From Druceiella hillmani (lineage: Eukaryota; Arthropoda; Insecta; Lepidoptera; Hepialidae): 64,000 bases of DNA. Shown here piece by piece: positions 26,637 through 40,352 of the stretch. A model generated the notes under the pieces. It was given only the letters and a program-made list of their open reading frames with translations. It was not told where the DNA came from and searched no databases. The stretch covers positions 3,755,501-3,819,500 of the forward strand of contig JAYKKI010000132.1 in the NCBI GenBank assembly GCA_039881145.1, read 5' to 3'. Both the position numbers and the translations under genes were made by a program. Positions within the stretch are counted from its first letter, which is position 1, and each line of letters starts with the position of its first letter.

Positions 26637-29425
26637 TGTTCAAAGTTTATTTAGTAAAAAGTCAAAGCCTAAAAGTTGGAAAGTTATATCCCATTCTATC
26701 CGCCAATTACTGGTATGTCAACAGTTTGTTACCTTTTTACTATTTAACTTAAGCTGATAAATACAAAAAAATTATCAGAACTTGTTTAATTGCAAGTGAA
26801 AATTATTTTGTAAAGAAGGCTGGAAACTATTAGGTATTGGGAAGTCAAAAAGCTATTATATATGCTATTATATAAGCTATTGTATAGAGAATAGGAAACC
26901 GGCAATTCATTTGTTGAAGAGTTGTGGACTTTCAAAATATATACATGATACCTTATAACCTTTCATAATTTTGTAAAAATAATTTCTCCAGAGTTTCATA
27001 ATCACATAAGCTTATGATTGCAAAAATTTAAGATTTCCTTTCAATGCAATTTTCTTCTCAAATTATTAAAAAATATTGTGAGATTTTGAGTAAAGTTTTA
27101 AAACACCCTCAATTTTTTGTTTATGTGCTACCGTCTGGCTTATTGTCTCGCCTGTTTTCCGTTTACCAACTATTTATATTTATTTAATATTAATTGACTA
27201 AATTATATTTTCGTCTAAATTTTTTGCTCCACCCACAAATTCTGCAAGGTAAAGTTAAATAAAATTTGTAAGAGCAACAAGAACTCGCACAATAATAGAT
27301 CTTCTACACATTTATGCAAATAAAAATTTGAGAGTCGTACTAAAATATGTTGCATAGTATATCTTTAACGGGCGTAAAAACATCGTAAATTTCCCGAAAA
27401 TATTAGATTAGGGAACAAACTTTAGATAAATTTCAGATGAATTTTTAATAAGGATTTTTTTGGAAGGCGCTATTTTTTTAGGATTTATTTCGCCCCTCTA
27501 AAAGTATGAAACGAATGTTAACTATTGATACGTAAGATGTTTAATATCCCGTAAAGTTATTTTAAATTTCAAGTTTCCTTATAGAATGTTTTTTGAAAAA
27601 AATCCTATGACGCAAAGACGGGCATGCGAGAAATGGCTGTTAAAATATTTACTTGGAAAAATTCTAGGGCTACCTTTATATTAATAAGCGTAATAGCTGT
27701 CATTAGATAATTTCATTCGCGTCAACATTCTATTATCCATTCTACTTCTTGGAAATTTCATATTTAAAACAAAATATTCATTTGAAATACAGTTGTAATA
27801 TTATATAAACACAATACCTTAAAATCTATAAAAAAAATTACTTTATTGTGCAACCGCACGTTGAATATCTTTCGTATTCTGCATTACTCCTAATTCTGAG
27901 CTGCTTAACATATAATCAAATATTTATGAGAGCACACGCTCTTCACAATATATCATTGCATAGCGATGAGTCGTAAAACTTTACTGCTATTATATTAAAA
28001 AAATTGAAGGAAACTTTTTTCATATTTTTCTTAATACTCGCCCATAAGATGTTAAAAAGTAAAGTGATAAAGGCCCCTACAAAAGTTTTCGACCTGACAT
28101 GTATTAATTATAAGATTGAAAGTTAAGTATGTTTCTAAACTTTATATTAACTATCTTTATGTAAAATATTAACTACTGTCTTTTTTTCAAATTAATATAG
28201 CAGAACATTGTTCCAAAGGAAGAATATTTAAAAAAACGGAAATGATTCTGAATGGGACTTTAAATTAACGTTAATTTCTATCATAGAGGAAACATAATGT
28301 TACCTGCGCATGGTGAGTTTTCTGGAGATACAATCGGTAATATTTATATGGCAGTTCGGATGAGTGTTTACATTGGCAGTTGGAAAGAAAGATGAAGTTA
28401 GAAGGGGGTGGAAAAAATAATCGTCTTTTTCCATTCTATTTGCATATGTGTGAATGGGAGAAAAACTAACATAATAATTATATGTACTTCGAATTATTCA
28501 TACCTGGTACGTACAATGTATAAAGTCATACATGAAAAAATATTAATAAAAATTTCTGGTAGATAATAGTAATATATGCCAGCAAATTTTGAATTTAGGG
28601 TAGAGACCACTCTATATTTTTATAGGACTTCCCAAAAAGGAATGTCCCATGTTCAGGAGTAGTGTATTAAAATTGCAGAACACAAGTGACTTTATGAGGA
28701 GTCTATCCCCTATAGAATACCAAAGATTTAAATTTAACATATATGCCTAAAGCAGCCATGAAAATAGTTAAAAAAATAAATGTGAAAATAGGCAAAATTA
28801 GTTAAAAAATATTAATTTATTGCAGAATATATTAATATACGTAAAAATTTGGACAAATTTTCTATCCAACAAGTCTCCTGACTCTAACGGGAATTTCAAC
28901 AAACATCTATTGTAAATTATTTTTTCTTTAATAACTAATTAAATTTTTTTGGCGCATTTATGTTTTCTAATTTTTAAATTGTTGTTTTTTTTTATTAATC
29001 AAGTTCTATTTCTATCACATTCATCAGTAATGTTACCTTAAAACATTCTCCAATTACAAGTAAATTAAATGATTTACATTAAATAGGAAAGTGGAGTTTT
29101 GTAAACTTCACCGTAATTTGCTAAATTTTAGTTCCCATATGCCTTAACAAACTTACATGCTATAAATAAAAAACTTACATTTTAAAATCTAGCAAGTATA
29201 TGAAATTATATTTTCATTCAACGAAAAAATATTTGAGACTTTCTCACGATCCAATATACGTCCTTCTACTATCTCGTTTAAATTTTTGGATAACTTTCAA
29301 TCAAAATTAAGAAAATAAATGTGAGGAAAACCTTTAGTATTAAAGTTAGTATATAAAAAATATCTGACAGGTAGACTTGAAAAATATACTGCATTTAAAC
29401 ATATAGAGATTTCATTTATAAAAAT
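26635..29425. other. AT-rich noncoding stretch
   Basis: No gene, RNA or ordered repeat is recognised over 2.8 kb. Confidence 0.55.
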
Positions 29426-29665
29426 AAACATTTCACATATTGAAATAATTGGCGTTAATTTTGTAGAAATACATTATTCATAATTAAATGAAATTACGTG
29501 ATGTAGTATTATTTCTATTTTCTTTAAGTTCTTTACCAAAGATTCCAAAATCTTTCTAATAGCCAACCTGAAGAAGTTGTGATACAACTAGGTCGTGGTA
29601 AAGAACTTAAAGATAGTAGAAATAATACTACATCACCTAATTTCATTTAATTGTGAAACATTTCA
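29426..29665. mobile_element. Nested-hairpin repeat, copy C, with 10-bp flanking duplication
   Basis: aaacatttca at 29426-29435 and 29656-29665 forms a candidate target-site duplication. The leader ttggcgttaattttgtaga opens the copy. The outer arms, about 60 bp each, read aattaaatgaaattacgtga on the left; the right reads back almost identically, with the same core gatgtagtattatttct. Only one side of the inner hairpin is left (aatagccaacctgaagaag), so this copy lost about 60 bp relative to copy A. No coding capacity. Confidence 0.75.
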
Positions 29666-31999
29666 GAGTTATAATATTGTACAAACATTATCACAATATT
29701 ACTTAGGAAATATATTTTATTACATTTATGCATATAGAATTCAGTCAAATATTCATACAGCATTTGTTCAACTATAAAAATCACTTTATAAACAAGATTT
29801 TGTACTTCTTAGCAGAATATTTATGTCACAAAACGTCATTATCTTCGTCATCGACATAAAAATAATTAATGTTTCTTTATTTAGTGATTCATTAGAAAGC
29901 CTTCCTGCCCTTATAATAGATTTACAACTTTATCTCACTATTTTTAAACATAAACGATTATAAAAAAATGTAAAAGCCATTTAAATATAACTTTATGCCA
30001 CATAAGAGTTTTTCTTCATTTTATACATACTTCCTTAAGTAAAGGGACTTATTAATAAAATTAATTTTCTTCAATTTTAAGATAAGCTTTTTCTTTACTA
30101 TACTGCCCTTGAGGTCATCTAAAAAAGTCATTACATCTTTATTCTATGGAAAAAGATATAATGGTTTCTGGAGCTTTAAATATTTTATATGACTAATTAC
30201 TCTTACTCAGAAACTTTATTGAACAGGCGGGTCTGTAGGAGCGATAATAATGAATGTCGTGTTCGGTAAAACAAAAGAGTATATTTCTTTTTATTGACAC
30301 GAGTAAAACTCATTGGTTAAGCCTTTGTAAAAATATAGTGATATAGCGAGACATATTATTCCACCTTAAGGAAGCTAGAAGACAGATTTTTAACTTTAAT
30401 GTAATTACATTTCATATAATTCTTGATTATGGAGTAAAGCATTTAATACTTCCCATTAAAAAGGAGAAGAAAGACTATATTTTGAATGTGTGTGTTTATA
30501 CAAAAAATAATGGTAAATGGTCGGGTTCAAACGCTAGCACGATTCCCGTTTAATGGTGAATCTTATAAATTTAGTTGGCTTACCAAAGCATTTAACTAGG
30601 GTTAAATTACTGGAGCGGAGTAAAACTACATATATTAAATCCCCTAACTCTTTAGGGTGACATATTTTTTTGAATAATTTACAAATTACGCAAGAAAATT
30701 CGTAATTACATCATGTGAAAAGTAAACATAATGAATGAATTAGAAATCTTAACTCTGCTACAAATTTACGTAACTAATAAACATTAACTCCACAGCAAAA
30801 CCTGAAAGATTTCGGAAGTTGAAGAATGTTTTTCAATCAATTAAATAAAGTACACCCCGCAGGCGTTAATTACGCGTAGCGTCTTTAATATTGACTATCT
30901 CACTAGCCAGACAGAAGTTGTTAAAACTCTGGTAATTTTATAAATAATCCAATTTTAAAATAGCTTGAAAATAATTTCTCTCAAAATCGCACATTTTAGG
31001 TGCGTTGACGTCAATGGTGTAAATTTTAATCGCTCGCTTGTCATATTGTATTAATTATAATAACTTATTGCAACTAGAATTCTGTCAAAAATTATACATA
31101 AGGAACGTCGTTTGATCTAGCCAACCAATTGGTGCTCGCACTGGCACCAGCCATTCAATACCTATAACTCTCGCACCGCGCATATCTCTTGCTGCTATTT
31201 TTGTCTTCTGCCTCACCACATGTTAAAAATTAGATCAAAATAAAAAGAAAGGGAAGAGCTGTGGTTTGTGTGCGCTAAAAAGCTTCTGGGTTTCTATTCT
31301 TTTCTTGTTTTTTGTTTTAATCTAAGCGTTAAATCAACAAATTATATATTTTTAACTATCTTCAAAAAAAGGTTTCCCTTTTCATCGGTATCTAAAATGT
31401 TTACCTTTGTTTGCTCCAAAAATATTTAAACCGATTTTGACGACTAGAGACTTTTATCTATTAACCCCACCGTTTTATTTTTCACAGCTCGGAGAATCGC
31501 AACAATACACATAAATAAAGGTAAATTCTCATAAAAAAGGTATAATCTCGTTGAAGACGACGATATTTCCAAAACTTTAAATGTATTAAAAGATATATCA
31601 GCATCTTCATCTCCATTCAATTATGCTTCGGTTTTTGGAGAATAATATCGCAATTAAAATACGGATAACGAACCCAATACCGGTAGTACAGCATCATACA
31701 CAAAATATTAATTAACAAGCTGAAATGGAAGTTTATTCTCAAAGGACTTCCACATCTACGGTCTCTCCGGGATATTTCACTGCTTTTACATTTAGAAACA
31801 AGCACCCTTCCTCAAGTTAATCCAATATTAGCTTTAATGATTCTATAAATTTAGATACACAAGATTGCTTCTACTATTTTTTCAAAATTGTTTACATAAA
31901 GAGTAAAAACGCAGAGTGAGAGTTTTTAACTTTACCAACGATTTATAAATTCAATAATTACTATTCTAGAAATGTCTACTCACTTGAATTAGATATTGG

Positions 32000-32001
<2 letters not shown>
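29666..32001. other. AT-rich noncoding stretch
   Basis: A mildly GC-richer patch at 31100-31270 shows no recognisable coding or RNA signal. Nothing else is seen. Confidence 0.5.
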
Positions 32002-32037
<36 letters not shown>

Positions 32038-32060
32038 TATATATATATATATATATATTT
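32002..32060. repeat. (TA)n microsatellite
   Basis: Two TA runs joined by tacatatta. Confidence 0.95.
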
Positions 32061-32777
32061 ATATTGACTGAGATCGCGAATAAAACACAAAACAACAAAG
32101 TTTTCTTATGTTTATACATACCCAAAAGTACATCAAAAATATTTTCTTAGGCAGTCAAATAGGATTATTACACAAACATATTTTAAGGCATAAATTTCAT
32201 ATAAAAATTTTATTTTTGAGAAATTCTTGAACTTTCTTAGGATGCTGTCATTTGGAGTTGTATAATATATGTTGTTTTAATATAAGAAATTTCATTCCCG
32301 TGGATCCACCAAATTGTATGTATTATAGGTATGTTTTAAGCGTGTTAGTACAATTCATTTTAGCTTTTGGGAATATGCCAAGAAATAAATCTGCCTAAAT
32401 ATAAACATCTCATTGGGACATTTTCACCCGCTAACATTTAAACAGGTTGATACAGGAAAATAAATGGCATGCAGTTACTGTTAACTAAATATAAAAACCA
32501 GTATAAGAGCAAGTGTAATGTGTTAGTAAGCTAGATAACATCCCGAGTTGAAAGAAATTTCCGTTACCGTGAATTAATAATGCAAATACGATTAACGTTA
32601 GTGATAAAGATAATTGGTATCAAACATATGTGGCTTCAAATCAGGTAAAAGTAATAAATTACGTAATATAATTATTGCGATAAGACATAAAAGATAAGCA
32701 GATAGCATCTTGGCAGCTACTTCACATATAGTTCATGTTAAAGGCGTTCTCCATAATTTACAAGAAATATATTCATT

Positions 32778-32779
<2 letters not shown>
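32061..32779. other. AT-rich noncoding stretch
   Basis: No feature is recognised. Confidence 0.6.

Positions 32780-32831
<52 letters not shown>
32780..32831. repeat. (TA)n microsatellite
   Basis: About 26 uninterrupted TA units. Confidence 0.95.
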
Positions 32832-32833
<2 letters not shown>

Positions 32834-35058
32834 CAAAGAACATACCCTTTGCCATCATATTGTAATACCTATATGACCAAATGGAAGATGAGCACCATTA
32901 TAACAAAATTTCTTCATAGATTTTCTTTATATAAAATATATCTGCCCCCGTAATATGATTTAACTTATTTACATCAACGTATGCATATATTTACGTTATT
33001 TTAATGTATATTTATGCCCCAAGCTGAATTCATTTCTGAGTTTCATTTAAGATGACAAACTTGAGAGGGAAAATTCTTCATTTTCACTCGTATTGCGTAT
33101 ATCGTAAGAAAATCAACAAATATTAAGATAACATTAGCAAAAGTAGCATAGTTTCATAATGTTATCATTACTCTAGTAGGACTAAGTATTTACCCCTTTG
33201 ACGATGAAGACTCATTTTCTTGAAAAGACACTTCTATTTAACAAATATTTACTTTCCATTAGTTTGTATAAACATAATATTCGTACTTGATATAACCTTG
33301 GCGTGTTGATGTTAGGTATTTTTCTAAACTATTTGGCGGAAAAAAAATTAAATTATAATTTTTAAATTTAAACAGTAGGTAATTAAGGAAATTACAAAAA
33401 TTTTAATTTCCATTTGAGAGTATAGTTATAAAGAATTCCTAAAAATCTATACAATTTTGAAAATGCTGTTTATAAGTTTTGATTTAGATTCTCAAAAACA
33501 AATCGTTCAGGAAAATAAAGGTTATATCGGTAATATTTATGACAATTTTTTTACTGCCAAAATTTACAAATTTTGCATTACTAGACATTATTTTTATATT
33601 AAAAAAAAATTAGTTTTTTTAAATCAAAATTTCAACGATAACGTAAGTATTAATGATAACGAAAAGTATTATAATTGAGACTGACGAAAGTATTAACGAT
33701 AGCCAAAAAATATTGATAAACATAAATTTCATGTCACCACGCTTGGCTCGGCTTCATATATGCTTCAGTACTTGTGCGTCAAGCGTGCACTAATCATGCA
33801 ACTTTTGCTTGTACTTGACAGGTTTAGACTTTTTCGAATTTTATTATATTTATAACAAATCAATATAGAACCTCGACATTATAAAAAGTATGAAATCCTT
33901 TCTATTACTGTCGGAATACATGTGATCTAACACATCATGTGTCCGACCCGTCTTTTTATTTCTTGTAAAGTACAATTGAACATCGTGACAAAATTGTAAA
34001 AAAAAGAATAATATGAAAAAAGTTTAAAAACAGTAGGGATCAGGTAGAAGGGGCAAGAAGTTCCTTATAAAATGGAAAATAATCTGGAAGATATTCTTTG
34101 AGCATGAAAATGAGAATTCTGTATAAAATTATTATCAAAAAGTAAACCATTTGATTTGTAAAATGGGCTATCACTTTAGTAGTCAATCGACAGAAAAGGG
34201 AATCTCAAGATTGGAAACGCATGTAATTTTTCAAACGTTAAGAAGAATGAGTATAACTTCATGGAAATTTGTCTCAAACCCAACGGTGATTTAATATATA
34301 CCTACGAAAAAATATCTTTAAGAACATTTGTTATTATTGCGACTTATCTCAATAACTAGCTCGTTCGGAGTTATATCATCTTAAATGTGTTTAATATTTG
34401 ACTCGCAATTAATTAATTCATGTCAAGTAATTATTATAAAAAAAATCATTTCAATATTACTTGATAATCATAATTCCTTCTTTCTTTAATTATTTGCCAT
34501 TTAAAACCTCAACCACCCATTGATATATTAAGTTATGTTTTGGTTCTGTTTTTGTAAGTGACATATATGTTTCATATCCGCACGAATCTAGATCTCCTTA
34601 GCTGTAACGAAACTTTAATTTATTAAAAAAAAACAATATACTTCATTACTGAATGATATTTTAGCACTATTATAATATAGTCTCTTGCGAAAACAAAAAA
34701 AATATTTAAGGATATTTTGGAATTTGAGTTTTGAGTTAGTTCAAACTTTGTAATTGAAAGAGAAACGTGGATCTCTTTTGGATATAGTATTTTTATTTAA
34801 ATTTCAAAGTGTAAGTTCCTAGGCAATACGTCGTCTCTTGTAATGTGGTCAAAACGGAAGTGACTAGCTACTTAATTATTCGGAAATTGGCTACTTGATT
34901 TAATACCAATAAGATTTGAATTACGTTGGTTAAGGTAGCTTAAAAGTAAACCCTAATTATTACAATGTTGTTTTTTGCATTAAAGTAAATTATAAGTATT
35001 TTATCTTTGTAAACTAAATTTGCAATTTTTTATCTGTTGATTCGAAACGCAACCGATT

Positions 35059-35059
<1 letters not shown>
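32832..35059. other. AT-rich noncoding stretch
   Basis: A plus-strand frame at 33457-33678 has AT-driven composition and no motif. No other signal is seen. Confidence 0.55.
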
Positions 35060-35114
<55 letters not shown>

Positions 35115-35121
35115 CATATGC

Positions 35122-35202
<81 letters not shown>
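35060..35202. repeat. (TA)n microsatellite with ACATA, TGTA and AAATA interruptions
   Basis: About 143 bp, one of the longest TA arrays here, broken at five or more places by short variants. Confidence 0.95.
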
Positions 35203-35204
<2 letters not shown>

Positions 35205-35903
35205 CATATTGCTTGATAGTTCTAGCAGGATTGAATTGGATTTCTGTAGTGAGTTATATTATTGTCGATTATAATATTTGGTTGGATTTGACAGGTTCGT
35301 TAACCTTACGTCAAATAATTTCATTATGGAAATGGTTTAATATTTAAAGAGGATAATGCTGATATATCCTCTAGTTTAACTACTTGATTTTTATTGTCAT
35401 TTAAATCGCATGGTGGAAATGTTATTTTGTTTATATGTTGATGTATTATTGTCGTATTTATTAATTTCCAATAATAAAAAATAATTAAAATTGACAATAT
35501 TTTAGGAAATAAGTATAATTAGAAGGTTTATTCAACATAATAAAAAAATTATTAGGAGGTTTAGAAGATAATATGGAATCTATTATATTTCCGTACTTTT
35601 TCGATTGACTAAAAATGTCAGTCCTTGTATTCATTTTACCTTGTTTATGCATTATATTATAATCAAATTCTTTTAATTAAAATAGCCAACGTACTAATAT
35701 AGATCCTGGTTTAAATAACCAAGTTTACAGATGGTCAGTAGCATATGCATTTAGACTTCCGGCCCTAGAACTAAACTCTAATAGCTGAATGACCACAAAC
35801 GATTTAATTTAAGTAGTAGTTCAGTAATTGGCTTCAGTTCTACTTAATGGTCCACTGACTTAGGCTACGAATAAATATATCTCATTCCTCGAAATACCTT
35901 TAT
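35203..35903. other. AT-rich noncoding stretch upstream of the gypsy relic
   Basis: No recognisable upstream part of the retroelement (Gag, protease or the front of the polymerase) is seen, although frame decay could hide it. Confidence 0.5.
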
Positions 35904-36161
35904 TTGAATGTTTTGTTAGTGGTATTTCATAGACATAAAAATGCGCCTAAAATGTTTCAATACTTAATTAATATAATTTTATATGATTTAGAGGGATTAA
36001 AATGTTTCCTATGTCTTGACGACATCACCATTTACTCAAATAATTTATATAAGTACAAAAGAAAATCAATTTGGGTCTTTGAACGCCTATCCAAATTATT
36101 GTTTCAATTTAGCGTTAAGCTGACTGAAGGAAAATTATTCTGTACCGGAAAATTAACTTAA
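35904..36161 (+). pseudogene. Ty3/gypsy reverse transcriptase fragment
   Basis: This is the central part of the reverse transcriptase of a Ty3/gypsy-type LTR retrotransposon. In the 85-residue open frame, KNAPKMFQYLIN (residues 12-23) matches the family's KNAPxTFQRLMN motif. FLCLDDITIYSNN (about 35-47) holds the catalytic aspartate pair in the gypsy YLDDI(x)(I/V)YS box. The following VFERLSKLLFQFSVKL aligns with the thumb-side VFxRLxxAxLxLxxxK segment. The usual first residue of the YLDD box is cysteine-leucine here. The frame ends at a stop shortly after, and RNase H, integrase and LTRs are not seen, so this is a roughly 85-residue remnant. The family call is firm. Confidence 0.88.
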
Positions 36162-36211
36162 TTTTAAAAATGTTCCTATTTCATATGAAGTATCCACATG
36201 AAAATCTAACA

Positions 36212-36273
36212 CGAAAATTATACCTCAGGTCTCAAAACTTACGCCGTGTTGAAACCTGAAGTATAATGTTTCG
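36212..36273. repeat. Imperfect hairpin, arms about 22 bp
   Basis: cgaaaattatacctcaggtc pairs with the reverse of acctgaagtataatgtttcg, with a few mismatches and a loop of about 18 bases. It lies 50 bp downstream of the gypsy relic. Confidence 0.7.
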
Positions 36274-37295
36274 GGATATACAGATTTTTTTTGCTTTTTC
36301 TTACTAATGATATTTAATATTTTCAATAATACTTTCTCGAAATTCTTTGATCTAATAAAAAGTACCTATATGTAACTTTACAGAACTATATCCGGCAGTT
36401 TTTTTATAATATTTCCAGTAATAATGTCATAACCTGGAGTTATTTTTGTGAATTTTTTTTTAATTTCTTCGAAAATAAATAATATTATGTCCTTTTCAAA
36501 AATCTTTATATTTTCATGTACTGTGTTTTGTAGAAAGGTTTAAATTTATCCTGCAAAAATATTTGCATTCTACTTAGGGTACCCTATCCATTTTCCATCT
36601 TGAAAGATAAGATCTTGTAAATATGGTTTCTTTAATCTCCTCAAACATTTTCATAACGAATAGTCGTCAGTAGATTGCTTATAATTTCTTTAAAATTGTC
36701 TTTTTTAGCTTTCCTGATTATTTTTTAAGTTGATCCCTTAACAGGTTGAATATTACGTATTTGCACGGGCATCTATATTTTGCCACTTCTGGCGGATTTT
36801 CATTTTGTTCAGTATCAACTTCATCATTACTCTTGTGTATTTAATTACAGAAAGGACCTTACTTAGAATATGAGGTGTGTTACTCTTCGCTGATAATTAT
36901 ACTTTTGTGTATCAGATGGCTAACCTATCTATCTAGTCTACTATTTTAATAATAAATTCTATGTTTTTTTTTTGTTTCCCTGAATTTAATCGATTGGGTT
37001 ATCACAATTTGTTGGTTTGCTTTTTGTTGTTGTTTTTTTGTCCTCAGAGTCTCATTTTAATTTCGTGTTGGCACATACGCTAATGGTTTTTATCTCCAGT
37101 TGAGGAGTAATTCTTACTAAGTAATAATTGAAGCCAAGATTCCATGGCACTTGCTTTAGAGGAGGCTGAATTGCCCGGTTTACCCGGAATGCTACATTTT
37201 GGTGCCCTGACGTGGTTACATTTTAAATTTTGAGTATATGTGAACCGATTTTCACGACGAAACGTAGGAGGTAAATGCGTTTAGGGTGAGAGATT
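36274..37295. other. AT-rich noncoding stretch
   Basis: No gene or repeat is recognised before the satellite array. Confidence 0.55.
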
Positions 37296-37899
37296 GTTCG
37301 TTTGTTTATTTATTTGTGTGTGCAATTCAATGTTCCCGTTTATCTTTAAAAACTTTAATTGATTTAGATACGGTTTTTTATAAAATATTTGTGATAAATA
37401 GTTGTTGCGATGATTACACACCAAGGGGCGCAGCAAGAACATTTTGTTACAAACAAACGTTCCCATTTTTCTCCAAACTAGTTTGACCGATTAATATACG
37501 GTTTTCTGCAAAATATTTGGGACTGATCGGCAATGATTCTCAGACAGGTGTCATGGTGTTAGCTTAGTGAGGGGTGCTGCAACATTTTGTTGCAAAAGAA
37601 TGTTCCCATTTATTTATAAAATTATTTTACCAATTTAGACAGCGTTTTCTGTAAAATATTCGGAACTAATCCGCGATGGTTCTTAGATAGGTGTCATGAT
37701 GTTAGCTTGCCAGAGGTTGCTGCAACATTTTGTTGCAAATTGACTGAGCGTGCGAATTGATTGAGCGTTTAACCGATTTATAATCGGTTTTAGGTAAACA
37801 AATATAAAATTTAACGGCGAAGGTTATTAGACTAACGGCGAAAGTTATTAGGTTACTAGGTGTTATGTTGTTAAGTCGACAGGGGGCGCTGCAATAAAT
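37296..37899. repeat. Tandem satellite, unit about 143 bp, about four copies
   Basis: Successive units share aatgttccc/aacgttccc (37329, 37456, 37599), then a cggttttctgcaaaatatt-like segment, gatggttct, ggtgtcatgatgttagctt, and gctgcaacattttgttgca (37576-37594 and 37719-37737, 143 bp apart; a diverged form near 37433-37450). The last unit (from about 37738) is rearranged and ends in gggggcgctgcaataaatg. The first unit is the most diverged. The conserved 19-mer is itself nearly palindromic. Confidence 0.8.
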
Positions 37900-38460
37900 G
37901 TTTTTGTTTGATCAATATTAACTACTTTGTAGCCTTTCTTCGACTTCGTCAATGTGTGATCCACGTAATAGGTTTCTCAAGCACAAGCAAATTCGTCGGA
38001 ACTGTTACGCCCTACTTATGCCTACAATTCTGCAGTTTGATCAGTTCGTGAATCATTAAAATTCTCTTAAGTGCACAAATAACTTTTCTATGCTGCTACA
38101 ATGTTATTGATATTGGGAACGGAAATGGTAATGGCAGCCCTGACGAATTTTCTTGGGTTTGCAACTATATTAATAATCGTTAAAAAATCGTTAAAAAATA
38201 TTCAATAGTTTTTTAATTACAACCATTACATTGTCTTGAATTTTCGGTCAAATTTTTAATTTTACTTTTTAATCATTACTTTCCATTTAATTTTAATCAT
38301 GTTTATCTGAAATTTGTTTTCGCACTAAAGCACATGAAATAAGAAATTAAATTATCGATACGTAAAAAAACATTGAAGAGATATAAATAACATTCAACTC
38401 TACACTATTTTGGCACAATTATAGAAAAATAAAAAAAATATGTGTAAATTTATATTTGTA
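37900..38460. other. AT-rich noncoding stretch
   Basis: No further satellite units and no coding sequence are recognised. Confidence 0.6.
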
Positions 38461-38464
38461 TATA

Positions 38465-38526
<62 letters not shown>

Positions 38527-38536
38527 CATGTATATA

Positions 38537-38602
<66 letters not shown>
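38461..38602. repeat. (TA)n microsatellite
   Basis: About 140 bp of TA, with tttatatacatgtata and tgtata interruptions. Confidence 0.95.
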
Positions 38603-40310
38603 ATAGCCGTAGAAGTCTTTACGTAGAGTAGTGCTTAAGTAGTATTTAAACTTCTAGTTATAAGATATAGACAATTGAAGATGATACGTGACATTTTGCA
38701 TACCAATTTCCTCATTGATCATTTAAGGTAAAATGCGTGTTAATTCTGGTAATCACGAAAGTACTTAACAAAATAATTTATTGGAAGTATTAAATAATTA
38801 CAACATAGTCGAGCTTTAAGGTATATTTATTGAATTGTATCTCTCGGGCATGAAACGATTAATGTCTTGGTTTCTAACTTGGAATTTAGGTATGCGTAGA
38901 TTTTCTGGAAATATATTTTCCTAAAATGTGGCTAATTTAAAGTCTATTGAATTTTTATTAAATTTTTGTTACCGTGAAATATGTCTCGTTTCAGTCATTT
39001 ATTCACAGAATTTAAAATGAATAATTCAGTTACATTAAGTGTAACCAAGTTTTACTTAAGACTGGTAGAATGAACATGACAATGACTGCATCATAAATTT
39101 CATTATTTTTTAACGATTTTGTAAATTTATACATGCAATGACGTAGCAAAAAAATTTCAGTGATAATAATTACCGGAGTTTTAAATATGTAACATACAGG
39201 CTTGGAGCTATAGTCTACGGAATATATGTTCATCCATCTATTTGTTTGACTGCATATAATATAACAATAACTAAACGGAATTAATGAGTGCTTTGCTGCA
39301 TTGTTCCTGAGAGCACATGGAATATACTGAAGTATTGAGTATTACTGGGATTCCTGTCTTTTGTCATATCTCTGAGTATTTTTCGTTGGTTTATTTGAAC
39401 TCTAATCATTTCTAGAGCAACCATTGACTTTATGCTTACAGTTACAGATAATAGGCGAAAATAATAAGTCAATTTAATTAAAGTTACGTAAATTACTCGG
39501 CTTAAAAGTTATGATTTTTTATCATCAATAAGAACATAGAAAATTTTTATTAACGGTTTAAATTCGTTTTCGACAATAGTTTTGCTATAATTACATTTTT
39601 ATCTTTTAATATTTAGAACAGAACTACTTACAAATGTATTCAACAAAATAATAATATGCGGAAAATGTATGGGTAGGTCGCTACATTATATAAGCACAAT
39701 GTAATTTTGTTGTAAACTAATTAGTAACTAGATTTAATTTAAAATTTTAATCACCAAATTGTATACATCCCGCAGAGATTAAGAAGCTAGTTAAAACTCT
39801 GAAACGCTCCTTATGTTAGCCAACTTTATATTTGATTTATTGCTTACTGCCTCCGTTTTGGTACGCAAGATCCCGTGACGTATCACCGATCTACCTTAAT
39901 TTTTGTTAAATAAATCGTTGGATTATTAAGCTGCTGCCAAAAGAAACGGTTTACCAAACGTGATTCGGAATAATCAAACACTAACAATCTATGAGGCCGT
40001 GCTGAATCTTACATATTGTGTTTTAGAATCTGTGAACGGTCTTATGTTTGCTTAAAACAGGTATCCAGATATCAGCTTTTCATCTACTTAATAAAAAAAC
40101 CTAAAAATTTGGGACATTTTGATATATGCTGGCTAAAATTATATTGGTCTTTGTAATTTTGATAGATTTTCAATAGGTTTTGTAAACGCATTTTAAATTT
40201 AATGCTTGTAACGCTTTTAATATTTGGTGTAAATTTTACTGGGTTCGTTATTTTAATAATAATCTATTGACAACTTTTATATTTTCTTAACATTTTTGTA
40301 TGAATATTTC

Positions 40311-40352
40311 GAGTCAGTTCAATGAAATAGACGAGTCAGTTCAATGAAATAG
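40311..40352. repeat. 22-bp tandem duplication
   Basis: gagtcagttcaatgaaatag occurs at 40311-40330 and again at 40333-40352, with the linker ac. The copies are identical. Confidence 0.9.
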
